DNA of 64,000 bases from an uncultured Roseicyclus sp. (GTDB lineage: Bacteria > Pseudomonadota > Alphaproteobacteria > Rhodobacterales > Rhodobacteraceae), in NCBI GenBank assembly GCA_947494975.1, contig CANLXA010000001.1:1116001-1180000 (forward strand), in the 5' to 3' direction. How positions within the stretch are numbered: the first letter of the stretch is position 1; each line of letters starts with the position of its first letter. Of this stretch, positions 25,170 to 34,678 are shown one piece after another. The translations under genes were made by a program, and so were the position numbers. The notes beneath the pieces are model-generated. The model made no database searches and was not told where the DNA came from. It saw only the letters and a list, made by a program, of their open reading frames with translations.

Positions 25170-26849
25170 TCAGTCGTCGTCCTGCTTCAGGGCCGCGCCA
25201 AGGATATCCCCCAGCGATGCACCGGAATCAGACGAGCCGAACTGCTCAACCGCTTCCTTCTCTTCCGCAATCTCGCGGGCCTTGATCGACAGACCCAGGC
25301 GGCGCGATTTGGCGTCGATATTGGTGACGCGCACATCGACCTTGTCACCCACACCGAAGCGCTCGGGGCGCTGTTCGGAGCGGTCACGCGACAGGTCCGA
25401 ACGGCGGATGAAGCTCTTCATGCCCTCGTAATCCACCTCGATCCCGCCATCCTCGATCGCGGTGACCTCCACGGTGATCACGGAACCACGCTTGACGCCT
25501 TCGATGGTCTCACCGAACGGATCACCATCAACGGCCTTGATCGACAGGCTGATGCGCTCCTTGTCGGTGTCGACCTCGGTCACAACCGCCTTGACGATAT
25601 CGCCCTTGCGGTATTCGCCGATCACATCCTCGCCCCGGCCTTCCCACGTCAGGTCGGACAGGTGAACCATACCGTCGATCTCGCCTTCGAGGCCAACGAA
25701 CAGGCCGAACTCGGTGATGTTCTTGACTTCACCTTCAACCTGCGTGCCCTCGGGGTGGCTCTCGGCGAACACTTCCCACGGGTTGCGCATGGTCTGCTTG
25801 AGGCCAAGCGACACGCGGCGTTTGACCGGATCGATCTCCAGCACCATCACTTCGACTTCCTGCGAGGTCGACACGATCTTGCCCGGATGCACGTTCTTCT
25901 TGGTCCAGGACATCTCGGAGACGTGGACAAGGCCTTCCACACCGGCTTCCAGCTCAACAAACGCACCGTAATCGGTGATGTTCGTCACGCGGCCCGTGTG
26001 GACAGAATCCAGCGGGTACTTGCCCTGAACGGCATCCCACGGATCGTCCTGCAACTGCTTCATGCCAAGGCTGATGCGATGCGTGTCCTTGTTGACCTTG
26101 ATCACCTGCACCTTGACGGTTTCGCCGATGGTCAGGATCTCCTTGGGGTCGTTCACACGGCGCCAGGCCATGTCGGTGACGTGCAGCAGGCCATCCACAC
26201 CACCCAGATCGACGAATGCGCCGTACTCGGTGATGTTCTTGACCACGCCGTCCACAACGTCGCCCTCATTCAGCTTGCCGATCACCTCGGCGCGCTGCTC
26301 GGCGCGGGACTCTTCCAGAATCGCGCGGCGCGAGACAACGATATTGCCGCGACGACGGTCCATCTTCAGGATCTGGAACGGCTGCTTGAGGCCCATCAGC
26401 GGGCCCGCATCGCGCACCGGGCGCACGTCGACCTGCGAGCCCGGAAGGAACGCAACCGCGCCGCCCAGATCCACGGTGAAACCACCCTTCACGCGGCCAA
26501 AGATCGCGCCTTCGACACGCTCTTCCGCGGCATAGGCCTTCTCCAGACGGTCCCACGCGGCTTCCCGGCGGGCCATTTCGTGCGACAGCACGGCCTCGCC
26601 ACGGGCGTTTTCCACGTTGCGCAGGTAAACCTCGACCTCGTCGCCGACTGCAATCGCGGGCGCTTCACCGGGGTTTGCGAATTCTTTGAGTTCGACACGG
26701 CCTTCCATCTTGTAGCCGACGTCGATGATGGCCTGCCCCGCTTCGATCGCGATGACCTTGCCTTTGACAACCGAGCCCTCTTCGGGCGTGTCAATTTCGA
26801 AGCTTTCGTTCAGGAGGGCTTCGAATTCCTCCATGGTTGCATTTGCCAT
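25170..26849 (-). CDS. rpsA: 30S ribosomal protein S1
   Basis: 559 residues with six S1 (OB-fold) repeats. Repeated phrases are NITEYGAFVDLGGVDGLLHV, NITDYGAFVELEAGVEGLVH and NITEFGLFVGLEGEIDGMVH, each followed by DRRR/KRRVSLG-type strands. The first two repeats, which anchor the protein to the ribosome, are more divergent. S1 recruits and unfolds mRNAs at the ribosome. In alphaproteobacteria rpsA commonly follows cmk; here cmk is 6.7 kb upstream with inserted genes between. A GC-poor spacer of 282 bases (26850-27131) separates it from the OMP gene and shows only a weak hairpin near 26976. Confidence 0.97.
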   Translation of the reverse strand: MANATMEEFEALLNESFEIDTPEEGSVVKGKVIAIEAGQAIIDVGYKMEGRVELKEFANPGEAPAIAVGDEVEVYLRNVENARGEAVLSHEMARREAAWDRLEKAYAAEERVEGAIFGRVKGGFTVDLGGAVAFLPGSQVDVRPVRDAGPLMGLKQPFQILKMDRRRGNIVVSRRAILEESRAEQRAEVIGKLNEGDVVDGVVKNITEYGAFVDLGGVDGLLHVTDMAWRRVNDPKEILTIGETVKVQVIKVNKDTHRISLGMKQLQDDPWDAVQGKYPLDSVHTGRVTNITDYGAFVELEAGVEGLVHVSEMSWTKKNVHPGKIVSTSQEVEVMVLEIDPVKRRVSLGLKQTMRNPWEVFAESHPEGTQVEGEVKNITEFGLFVGLEGEIDGMVHLSDLTWEGRGEDVIGEYRKGDIVKAVVTEVDTDKERISLSIKAVDGDPFGETIEGVKRGSVITVEVTAIEDGGIEVDYEGMKSFIRRSDLSRDRSEQRPERFGVGDKVDVRVTNIDAKSRRLGLSIKAREIAEEKEAVEQFGSSDSGASLGDILGAALKQDDD

Positions 26850-27131
26850 GTGGCTTTGGGTTCCTATTCGGTTTTGTGTCTGGCCGCGCGGTTGTCTCCG
26901 CCGGTCTGAGTTTCATTTGCCCTACCGCGTCGCTGCTTGAGGGCTCTGCTTGGTCGTTGATGGCGGGGCCGGGAAAATAAAGAGGGCCGGAGAGTGTCCG
27001 ACCCTGCCCATCTCATGCCCCCGACTTATCCGCCGAGTTGACGAGCGCGCGTATAGCTCTACCAACCAAAATGCGCAAGCCCCGCGGGCCAAAGGCCAGC
27101 GAGGCTGGATTGCATCCGTCGCGAATTGTTC

Positions 27132-27719
27132 TCAGAAACGGAAGCCGAGGCGGAGCCGGAACGCGTCCTCGGTGACTTCGTAGGAATTGTAGAAGGAGGT
27201 GGCGTTCGATCCGTTCAGGCTCGAATGCGTCCAATCCGCGCCGACGAACATTCGGTCATTGATCGCATAGTCGGCACCAAGCCCGTAGGTCATGCCGGTG
27301 ATGTCGTCGCGAATGCCTATGAAGCGAGAAAACAATTCGCGCGACGCATAGCCAACAGAGGCAGACACCAGCACGTCATCGAATGCGTACCCGGCCCGAG
27401 CGCGCAGCTCGGTCTGACTGCCCAATTCGAAAAGGAACAGGCCAGCGCCTTGCTCCCCGTCATAAAAATTGTACGAAACCTCGGCACCGTAGACGAAGGC
27501 ATCGGTTTGAAACAGGTAGCCCACAAAAATCCCCGGCGCGCTTTCGGCATCAAACGGGTTTTCCGGATCGCTGGGGTTCGTATTGAAATCCCAGTGCACA
27601 TCGATTGCAGCGAGGCTTACACCGCCATAAGCGCCGGACCAATCAAAGGCCTGTTGCGCAGTCGCAGTCGAGGAAAAGACAAGTGTCGCGGCAAGCGCGG
27701 TGATGATGGGCCTAAGCAT
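27132..27719 (-). CDS. Outer-membrane beta-barrel protein
   Basis: 195 residues. A Sec signal peptide ends at TATAQ near residue 22. The mature part alternates polar and hydrophobic residues in about eight strands and ends in EDAFRLRLGFRF, a terminal aromatic that is the BAM recognition signature. WSGAYGGVSLAAIDVHWDF at the start is typical of the COG3637 / OmpW-like small porin group. It should be an eight-stranded barrel in the outer membrane. No function is visible. The gene ends 282 bases from rpsA and is followed upstream by the repeat-rich zone. Confidence 0.82.
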   Translation of the reverse strand: MLRPIITALAATLVFSSTATAQQAFDWSGAYGGVSLAAIDVHWDFNTNPSDPENPFDAESAPGIFVGYLFQTDAFVYGAEVSYNFYDGEQGAGLFLFELGSQTELRARAGYAFDDVLVSASVGYASRELFSRFIGIRDDITGMTYGLGADYAINDRMFVGADWTHSSLNGSNATSFYNSYEVTEDAFRLRLGFRF

Positions 27720-27739
27720 GCTGTCCCCTGACAGTGGTC

Positions 27740-28860
27740 ATATTGTTTCGTAAACGCTTAGCACCCGCCGCTGAAGACGAATACGCGTTTCGCGGACACC
27801 GCTTTCAATTTTCGAAACATGTGACATATCTGGCCCGCACCCCATGGTCGGGCGCGGACTCCAAAACTGGAAGCACCCGGCCCAACCAAATCGCACCGGC
27901 AGGACGGTTCCGCGCAGACCGGGCTTAGGCCCGGAAACCCTCGAAACCATACGGCGGCCCGCGGCCTTGGGCCCGTGCCGGGTACGAAGGTCCATCGCCG
28001 ACCCGGCGGGAGGGCGATCCAACAGGCAAGCTTGGCACTTTATCCCAGCCAAGCCAGAACTCCCCCGATATGGAGCACCCAGCCCCCAAATCGCCGACCC
28101 GGTGGGACGGTCGCGATAGGTGCGCCATTGGTCCGAGCAACAATGGCGACGCGATGGACCGGTCCGCTGACACGGCTGCCAACCGGTCCGGGTGCGGCAC
28201 CAAGCCGTGCCAGCGCCGATCCGCGGGGTGGTGCTCCAACGTCCATTGGGCGCGCTTTATGGCTGCCAGGCCCCTCCTCGGCCCATTGGATGCGCCAAGC
28301 CCAACCCAAGCGCCGCCCCGGGGGGCGTGACGGCGATGGCACGGCGGCCTGCGGCCTTGCTTCCGTGCCGGGCGCGGGGGTCGAGTGTCTGCGACGAAGG
28401 GGCCGTTCGAGGCTGCGCGGAGCCCCGCAATCGATGGGCCCAGGACCGGCGATCCGAGCCTGCGAATATGGCACTTCATGCCAGCCAAATCGTCGCCCCA
28501 TGGAAACGAAGCACCAAACTTCACCAAATCGCCGGGCCATGGGTGGGCCCGGCGATGGCGGGGCGGCTTCGCCGCCGTTAACCCGCTGGGGCAAAGCCCA
28601 AATGTCTGCTGCGCGGACAAAGGGTTCTTTCGCTGCGGGCAGACTGAAAGTCTGCTCCCACCCCAAATTGGTTGTTAGTTTTTTCAGGGGACGAGACCTC
28701 CGCTGTAAGGTGTGCCCACTGCTATATCTCTCGCGCCACTAATGTGCTTGAATAAGCGACAGGCAGGACCGGTGCGTCGTCGTGAACGCAGGGCAGACGC
28801 AGTCAAGCCGCACCTCCCAAATGCAAACCAAATGCTGGACCGCTGTGTTTTGATGCGTGG
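27740..28860. repeat. Gene-poor, repeat-rich stretch
   Basis: No convincing protein. Several long overlapping open frames are Arg/Pro/Gly-rich and inconsistent with each other. The DNA carries diverged direct repeats. 27952-27982 and 28343-28373 match at 27 of 31 bases (CGGCGGCC then GCGGCCTTG). 28033-28052 and 28469-28488 match at 18 of 20 (TGGCACTT and CCAGCCAA). AAATCGCCG recurs near 28084 and 28526. The repeat interval is 390-440 bases, suggesting an old tandem duplication. A small hairpin, GCAGAC/GTCTGC (28639-28655), followed at a distance by a T-run (28676-28684), could be a decayed terminator. Confidence 0.55.
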
Positions 28861-28883
28861 CGGCGATACCTTCGGGGGGAAAC

Positions 28884-30497
28884 ATGACAACTAGGCAAAC
28901 CTATGCTGCGGCACGCGAAGATTTCGATTTGGCAAAAATCGACGCCATTTTCGAAGGCAGTTTTTCGGATGGTGTGAATGCCTGTATCGAGTGTTGTGAT
29001 CGACATGTCGGCAGCGACCGTGCGGCCCTCAATTGGATCGGGTCGGATGGCGGGTCGCGATCGGTCTCGTACGAATATCTAAAGGAACAATCCGCCCGTT
29101 TTGCCAATATGCTCAAGGCACAAGGTGTGGGACCGGGCGACCGCGTTGCCTGCCTGCTGCCGCGGGTGCCAGAGCTTTTGGTGACCATGCTAGGTACGCT
29201 GCGCGCAGGCGCTGTGTATCAGCCTCTGTTTACGGCTTTTGGCCCCAAGGCCATCGAGCAACGTCTTGCAGGATCAGAGGCAAAACTGATCGTGACGGAC
29301 GCTGCGAACCGACCCAAGCTGGACGATGTCCAGAACTGCCCAACCGTTGTGTCGATTTCAGATCCCAGGGAAACAGACCTCGACTTCCGGGCGACACTGG
29401 AGGGGCAATCAAGTGAGTTCGCGCCGATCCTTTTGCGCGGTGATGACTTGTTCCTCATGCTGTTCACCAGCGGGACAACAGGCGCGCCAAAGGGGGTCGG
29501 CGTGCCGCTCAAAGCGCTACGCTCTTTTCAAGGTTATATGACCCATGGCCTTGATTTACGCCCTGACGACCGCTTCTGGAACATCGCCGATCCGGGATGG
29601 GCCTATGGACTCTATTATTCGGCAATCGGCCCTCTGTTGCTGGGCAGTACGGTCACGTTTCAGGAGGCAGGGTTTACTGTCGAAGCGACGTGCAAGATCA
29701 TTCGCGAGCACAGCATCACGAATTTTGCGGCTGCACCGACTGTCTACCGATTGATGAAAGCGGCTGGCGATGAAACGGTCGACGCATTCAGGGGCCAACT
29801 CCGCGTCGCCTCCAGCGCGGGTGAGCCGTTGAACGCCGAAGTGATCCGCTGGTTTCAGGAAGAGATCGGGGTCACGCTGCATGACCAATACGGACAGACC
29901 GAGGTCGGCATGGTCATGATGAACCATCACGGTATCGACCATGCCGTGCGGCCCGGCAGCGCGGGGCTGGCAACGCCCGGCTTTCACCTTGCCGTTTTGG
30001 ATGAGGATGGGGCCGAGGTCCCCAACGGAAGCCCTGGCAATCTGGCCGTGGACAGAACGCGGTCGCCGCTGTTTTCCTTTCCCGGCTATTGGGGGCGTGA
30101 AGGCGAGGATTGGACCGGGGACTACTTCCTGACAGGCGATACTGTGGAGCGGCATGAAGCAGGTAATTTCAGTTTTGTCGGTCGTTCTGACGACATTATT
30201 TCATCTGCCGGATATCGCATCGGTCCTTTCGACGTGGAAAGCAGCCTGATCGAACATCCCGCAGTGCTGGAATCTGCGGTTGTCGGCAAACCGGATGCAG
30301 AGCGCGGGCATATCGTCAAAGCTTTCGTGGTGCTTGGCAAAGGTAGTGAGCCCACGGATGAACTCTCAGAGGAATTGCGGCTTCATGTTCGGAGCGGGCT
30401 TGGGGCTCATGCTTACCCGCGAGAGATCGCCTTTGTGGATGCTTTGCCCAAGACACCAAGTGGGAAGGTTCAGCGGTTCTTGCTGCGCGAAGGCTGA
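28884..30497 (+). CDS. AMP-forming acyl-CoA ligase 1 (acetyl/medium-chain type)
   Basis: 537 residues from ATG 28884, preceded by GGGGGGA. ANL-superfamily motifs: the phosphate loop LMLFTSGTTGAPKGVGVP near residue 195, the adenine motif LHDQYGQTEVG near 335, FLTGDTVERHEAGNFSFVGR, the hinge region SSAGYRIGPFDVES, and the catalytic lysine in PKTPSGKVQRFLLREG at the C-terminus. It activates a carboxylic acid as acyl-AMP and transfers it to CoA. The overall form is close to acetyl-/medium-chain ligases; the acid is unknown. It is the first of two ligase genes in a stretch richer in A/T at third codon positions than the flanks. Confidence 0.9.
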   Translation: MTTRQTYAAAREDFDLAKIDAIFEGSFSDGVNACIECCDRHVGSDRAALNWIGSDGGSRSVSYEYLKEQSARFANMLKAQGVGPGDRVACLLPRVPELLVTMLGTLRAGAVYQPLFTAFGPKAIEQRLAGSEAKLIVTDAANRPKLDDVQNCPTVVSISDPRETDLDFRATLEGQSSEFAPILLRGDDLFLMLFTSGTTGAPKGVGVPLKALRSFQGYMTHGLDLRPDDRFWNIADPGWAYGLYYSAIGPLLLGSTVTFQEAGFTVEATCKIIREHSITNFAAAPTVYRLMKAAGDETVDAFRGQLRVASSAGEPLNAEVIRWFQEEIGVTLHDQYGQTEVGMVMMNHHGIDHAVRPGSAGLATPGFHLAVLDEDGAEVPNGSPGNLAVDRTRSPLFSFPGYWGREGEDWTGDYFLTGDTVERHEAGNFSFVGRSDDIISSAGYRIGPFDVESSLIEHPAVLESAVVGKPDAERGHIVKAFVVLGKGSEPTDELSEELRLHVRSGLGAHAYPREIAFVDALPKTPSGKVQRFLLREG

Positions 30498-30573
30498 GCC
30501 GAGTAAAATCCAAGATATCGCGCGAGTAGGGCTGACAATTACGGTCAGGCACAACAGCATTAAAGGGGAAAAA

Positions 30574-32133
30574 ATGTATCTCACGCAGACAATACGCAGC
30601 AACAAACGAAACAAGCCTTTAGGTATTGCCACCATCCAAGGCGACCGAAAAAGAACCTGGAATGAGTTTGTCGAGCGCGTTGCCCGGCTTGGCGCAGGTC
30701 TGACCTCACTCGGTGTCCGCAAGGGGGACAGGGTCGCTATCCTGGCTCTGAATTCGGATCGTTACTTTGAATATTATTTTGGGTGCTGGTGGATTGGTGC
30801 GGTTGCCGTTCCAATGAATCTTCGTTGGTCGGCTTCGGAAAACGCGCATTCACTGAACGATTCTGGCGCAGAGACATTGTTCATCGATGATCAGTTCCTA
30901 GCAATGGCAGAAGATATTCTCAAGGATTCACCGGGTGTGAAGACAAAAATTCATCTTGGAGATTCCAGCACTCCTGATGGGTTTGAAAGTTATGAAAAGC
31001 TAATTGCCGCGAACGCGCCCATTGATGACGCGGGCGCAGGTGGCGAAGATTTGGCGGGCATTTTCTACACAGGTGGGACGACAGGGTTTCCGAAAGGAGT
31101 TATGTTGCCACATCGTGGGTTGTGGGCCAGCGGAACCGCGTTGGTGGCAAAACGAAATCTTGGTCCTGATGCCGTCTATCTACATGCCGCGCCAATGTTC
31201 CATATTGCCGATGGTGCCTATTCCATGGGTATCGCTGTCTGCGGAGGAACACATGTTTTCATTCCCAGGTTCACACCTGCGGGGACCAGTGATGCCATTC
31301 ATGACTTCAGCGTCACAGACGTATTGCTAGTCCCTACAATGGTGAGAATGATTCTCGATGACCCAAACTTCGACAATGCCAAGTTTAGCTCACTCCGAAA
31401 CATTGCCTATGGCGCATCCCCGATGCCAGAAGGTGTGATACGCAAGGCGTTAGAGCTGCTGCCTAATGTTGAATGGACACAAGCCTACGGCCAGTCTGAA
31501 CTTTCGCCCATTGCCACTTTGTGCGGCCCAGAATGGCACAGTTTCGACGACAGCAACAATGGACGCATACGTTCCGCTGGGCAGGCCGCCATATGCAATG
31601 AAGTGAAAATCGCAACTGAAGACGGCACCGAACTCCCACGTGGAGAAGTCGGCGAGGTCTGGGCTCGGGGTGGCAACACAATGCTGGGGTATTGGAAGCG
31701 CCCCGAGGAAACAGAGAAGGCTTTGGTCAACGGCTGGGTGCGCACTGGTGATGCCGCATGGATGGACGATGAGGGCTTTGTTTTCATCGCTGACCGGTTG
31801 AAAGACATGATTATCTCCGGCGGAGAAAATATCTATTCAACAGAAGTAGAGAACGCGTTGTCCAAACTTGAAGGAATTGCGGAAGTCGCTGTGATCGGTA
31901 TTCCAAGTGAAAAGTGGGGCGAAACGGTACATGCGATTATTGTCCCAGGTCAGGGTGTCAAACTAAAAGAGCACCAGGTGATCGACCATTGCCGGGATAT
32001 GATTGCCCACTACAAGTGCCCAAGCTCCATTGAATTTCGATCCGAGCCATTGCCTCTGTCGGGTGCGGGGAAAGTCCTGAAAAAGGATCTAAGAGCCCCG
32101 TTCTGGGAAAATCAGGATATTCAGGTCGGCTAG
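30574..32133 (+). CDS. AMP-forming acyl-CoA ligase 2 (fatty-acyl type)
   Basis: 519 residues from ATG 30574, with ribosome site AAAGGGGA. Motifs: FYTGGTTGFPKGVMLPH (phosphate loop) near residue 167, WTQAYGQSELSP, GWVRTGDAAWMDDEGFVF, the hinge IISGGENIYSTEVENAL, and catalytic lysine SGAGKVLKKDLR. It is of the long-chain/aryl ligase class I type. It follows ligase 1 by 76 bases, and the two probably act on related substrates or as backups. The codon choice is noticeably more AT-ending than the rest of the window (many AAT, GAT, TTT), which suggests transfer. The 278 bases after it (32134-32411) hold no gene. Confidence 0.9.
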   Translation: MYLTQTIRSNKRNKPLGIATIQGDRKRTWNEFVERVARLGAGLTSLGVRKGDRVAILALNSDRYFEYYFGCWWIGAVAVPMNLRWSASENAHSLNDSGAETLFIDDQFLAMAEDILKDSPGVKTKIHLGDSSTPDGFESYEKLIAANAPIDDAGAGGEDLAGIFYTGGTTGFPKGVMLPHRGLWASGTALVAKRNLGPDAVYLHAAPMFHIADGAYSMGIAVCGGTHVFIPRFTPAGTSDAIHDFSVTDVLLVPTMVRMILDDPNFDNAKFSSLRNIAYGASPMPEGVIRKALELLPNVEWTQAYGQSELSPIATLCGPEWHSFDDSNNGRIRSAGQAAICNEVKIATEDGTELPRGEVGEVWARGGNTMLGYWKRPEETEKALVNGWVRTGDAAWMDDEGFVFIADRLKDMIISGGENIYSTEVENALSKLEGIAEVAVIGIPSEKWGETVHAIIVPGQGVKLKEHQVIDHCRDMIAHYKCPSSIEFRSEPLPLSGAGKVLKKDLRAPFWENQDIQVG

Positions 32134-32411
32134 CTACGCTAATTGCGCTTGCGAACCTGCATCATTCGGCTGGATTGGTGCACTGGATCTCAGCGGGTTG
32201 GGCCCCGAAATGTCCGTTTCCCTTTTCATAAATCAGCGAAGCTTCAATGGTAGCTTAGTCCCGCGACATGCTCGTTGATGTATTAGGTTTCTCCGCGCTC
32301 GGCATGAATGTCTGGTTTTCACGCCGCGCAGCGGCGGTGAGAATTATGCGGGCACGGCGATTTTCATGCTGCACGCGCATGCAGCGAGAATTTGAGGCTT
32401 CTGGTGTGGGC

Positions 32412-32747
32412 TCAAACCGGCCCTTCGCTGACAACGGAAAACCGTACGATTAAGATGGTTTGCCAGCCGGCTTTCGGCAACGCCCCAACCAGCGCCGCAA
32501 TTAACGTCACGACCGGATCACCCGAATGATCCGACTGCCGCGCGTCGATCTCCACGACGACCTCTCCGGCGTCGCGCAGCTCTTTCGCCCAATTCTCCCG
32601 AAAGAACGTTTTCCCTCGCCCGAACCCGGCCTCGATGGAAATCACTTTCGACCCCGGCTCATCTGCACCGACCGATTGCACCAGTTTCGTGAAGGTCGCC
32701 CCAACCGCCCTGAACCCCAGAAGGTCGTCATCCCAAGGGTCTGCCAT
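32412..32747 (-). pseudogene. 5' fragment of a KAP-family P-loop NTPase gene
   Basis: 111 codons. Residues 1-93 look real: an N-terminal strand then KVISIEAGFGRGKTFFRENW (Walker A GFGRGKT), and VVEIDARQSDHSGDPVVTLI as in KAP NTPases, where WxxxD-type segments follow. The sequence then loses similarity around 32460 and ends 14 codons later. Full KAP proteins exceed 500 residues and carry Walker B downstream, so this is a truncated remnant. The cut coincides with the end of the acyl-CoA ligase stretch. Related NTPases occur in mobile or defence loci, but this fragment is unlikely to function. Confidence 0.6.
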
Positions 32748-32905
32748 CCGTCCCCATATCCCACATCGCCGTCCGAACGGCTCAATTCCTATCGCTCACC
32801 TCATCAGCCGCTCACGCGGCGGGCAACCCTCAAACCCAACAAACTCCTTAGGAAAAGGTAAACGGTTTTCGAAATAGTGTTTTATTTCCGATTCTTAACC
32901 CATTT

Positions 32906-32919
32906 GTGCAAGCTTGCAC
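32906..32919. promoter_or_regulatory. Perfect GTGCA palindrome, copy A
   Basis: GTGCAAGCTTGCAC is an exact 14-bp palindrome, 159 bases upstream of the KAP fragment and 9 bases past the stop of the secreted protein gene. A near copy is at 38944-38957. The bound protein is unknown. Confidence 0.4.
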
Positions 32920-32927
32920 GCGGGCCC

Positions 32928-33464
32928 TCAAAGCTCCTCCCCAAGCTCCAGCAGGTCCTGGATCAACCCGCGCGTATCGCCGCCGCCGAACATCATCGCG
33001 CCCGACGTGTAGGTATCCCCGTAGGTCTGGGCCAGCGTCACGGTTTGGGCGAGGCCCGAGATCACCTCGTCCCGCCCCAACTCGGCCAGCGAGTGGATGA
33101 AGGTGGACCACAAGCGGCCATTCGCGATGGCATAACGCGCGTCGAGGGCGGTGTCGAAATTCGCCTGCAGGAGCCTCAGCATCTCCGCCTCCCCCAGCCC
33201 TTCGGCGGACGAGATCGGCACCAGGATCCGCATCCGGTTGGCCCGTGGATCGACGATGATCGTGACCGGCACATTCACCACCGTCAGCGAAATTCCCCGC
33301 GGCTCCACCACGGCATCGGGGTCGATCACGCTCATGATTTCACCCAGGCGGGTCAACGTCATCGGCGGCTCGATGCTCAACTCGGGCTCGGCGCTCTGGG
33401 CGAGAACGGCGCTGGCCAGCGGCGTGGTGGCGATCAGCAGGGCAAGGGTTAGGGCACGCAGCAT
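32928..33464 (-). CDS. Secreted YbjN-like protein
   Basis: 178 residues. A signal peptide with core LTLALLIATTPLASAVLAQ is cleaved near residue 23. The rest has the alternating alpha/beta look of the YbjN / type III chaperone-like fold: LTRLGEIMSVIDPDAV, then strands, then LLQANFDTALDARYAIANGR and WSTFIHSLAEL. I assign the fold by resemblance only. It is probably periplasmic. It is transcribed toward the KAP fragment, with a 14-bp palindrome just after its stop. Its start is 111 bases downstream of the cmk stop. Confidence 0.6.
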   Translation of the reverse strand: MLRALTLALLIATTPLASAVLAQSAEPELSIEPPMTLTRLGEIMSVIDPDAVVEPRGISLTVVNVPVTIIVDPRANRMRILVPISSAEGLGEAEMLRLLQANFDTALDARYAIANGRLWSTFIHSLAELGRDEVISGLAQTVTLAQTYGDTYTSGAMMFGGGDTRGLIQDLLELGEEL

Positions 33465-33575
33465 GGGGTTCTCCGACGGCTAGGCTTGCGGCAAGCCTAG
33501 CGCCCCGACCGGGCCGGACCTAGTGCGGAATGCCTCACCGATGGTCACGAGATCGGCACTTCCCCAGCCGCGCGG

Positions 33576-34190
33576 CTACCCGGCCTGCTTGGCCTCAACC
33601 GCGGCGATGGCCGCCGCAATCGCCGCCTCGGCGCTCATCTCGCTGGTGTCGAGGATCAGCGCGTCGTCTGCCGCCACCATCGGGGCCGCGGCCCGGTCGG
33701 CGTCGCGGGCGTCGCGGGCGCGGACGTCCTCCAAAACGGTCTGATAATCCACATCCAACCCACGCGCCGCCAGCTCGTCCAGACGACGTTTGGCGCGGAT
33801 CTCGGCGCTCGCCGTGACAAACAGCTTCACCTCCGCGCGGGGGCAGATCACCGTGCCGATGTCGCGCCCGTCAAGCACCGCACCCCCCATCCGATGGGCA
33901 AAGGCGCGCTGGAATTCCAGCAGGGCCGCCCGGACTTCGGGGATCACGGCGACCTTCGAGGCCGCCTGCGCCACCTCCGGCGTCCGCAACGCATCGGGAT
34001 CGGCCAGATCATCGGGGCTGAGCGACGCGGCCGCCGCTTCGGCCCGTTCACCGGCCAACACGCGCGCGCCCACGGCGCGGTAAAGCAGCCCTGTATCAAG
34101 GTGGCCGAAGCCAAACCGCTCCGCCACCGCACGCCCGATGGTGCCCTTACCTGCCGCCGCAGGCCCGTCTATCGCAACCGTGAATCTCAT
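33576..34190 (-). CDS. cmk: Cytidylate kinase
   Basis: 204 residues from ATG 34190. The P-loop [20 protein letters not shown] is near residue 6, [14 protein letters not shown] follows, and [14 protein letters not shown] is the CMP-binding motif. LIDEL-type ending segments ([15 protein letters not shown]) are conserved. It phosphorylates CMP and dCMP to the diphosphates with ATP. The start overlaps the stop of a small membrane protein gene by 4 bases, and that gene overlaps a GFA-domain gene in the same manner. cmk is thus translationally coupled to two genes unrelated to nucleotide metabolism. aroA and rpsA, its usual neighbours, lie apart. Confidence 0.94.
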   Translation of the reverse strand: MRFTVAIDGPAAAGKGTIGRAVAERFGFGHLDTGLLYRAVGARVLAGERAEAAAASLSPDDLADPDALRTPEVAQAASKVAVIPEVRAALLEFQRAFAHRMGGAVLDGRDIGTVICPRAEVKLFVTASAEIRAKRRLDELAARGLDVDYQTVLEDVRARDARDADRAAAPMVAADDALILDTSEMSAEAAIAAAIAAVEAKQAG

Positions 34191-34678
34191 GGGCGTCTGG
34201 TTCTCATGAACACAGCCACCAAGGCAATCATACTGGCGACCAAAAGCGCGTATTTCGTCACGGTCAGACGGCTGGCGGCATCGAACATCTCCGCCGTCGT
34301 GACATCGGCTTGCAAAAGGCGCGCGACCTGCGCGTTCTCCATCAGGTCGACGGCCATGTATCCCAACGGCAGAAACGCCAGGACCCGCCATACACCCTTG
34401 CCAAGATAGAGGATCGGGGCCGCAAGGGTTGCAGCCAGGCAAATCGGGAACAGCGTATCGAGGCTGCGCACGGTTCCGAGATAGACTTCGCGCCCGGTGG
34501 GCGTCAGCGCCTGCAGGAACGCGTCGCCCTCCTCTGCCGTGTAGCCCGACAGCCTGCCGTCAAACGGTGTCAAGCCGCCCGCCGCCGGAACAAGCTCCGC
34601 AAACCAGACCCAGGCGAGGCCGCCATAGAGCGCCGCGGTCAGCACGGCCAGTCCTTGCCAAAGGCGGCCCGGGCTCAT
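34187..34678 (-). CDS. Four-helix membrane protein of unknown function
   Basis: 163 residues with four predicted membrane helices: [20 protein letters not shown] near the start, [38 protein letters not shown] and [15 protein letters not shown] near the end. No known motif apart from the conserved-looking DLMENAQV turn. It overlaps the cmk start and the GFA-gene stop, each by 4 bases, so the three genes are an operon. It is probably an inner-membrane protein; the role is unknown. Confidence 0.7.
   Translation of the reverse strand: MSPGRLWQGLAVLTAALYGGLAWVWFAELVPAAGGLTPFDGRLSGYTAEEGDAFLQALTPTGREVYLGTVRSLDTLFPICLAATLAAPILYLGKGVWRVLAFLPLGYMAVDLMENAQVARLLQADVTTAEMFDAASRLTVTKYALLVASMIALVAVFMRTRRP

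Noticed and set aside
27925-28742. Overlapping 200-255 codon frames on both strands
   Set aside because: All are Arg/Pro/Gly-rich, mutually exclusive and explained by GC content and internal repeats.
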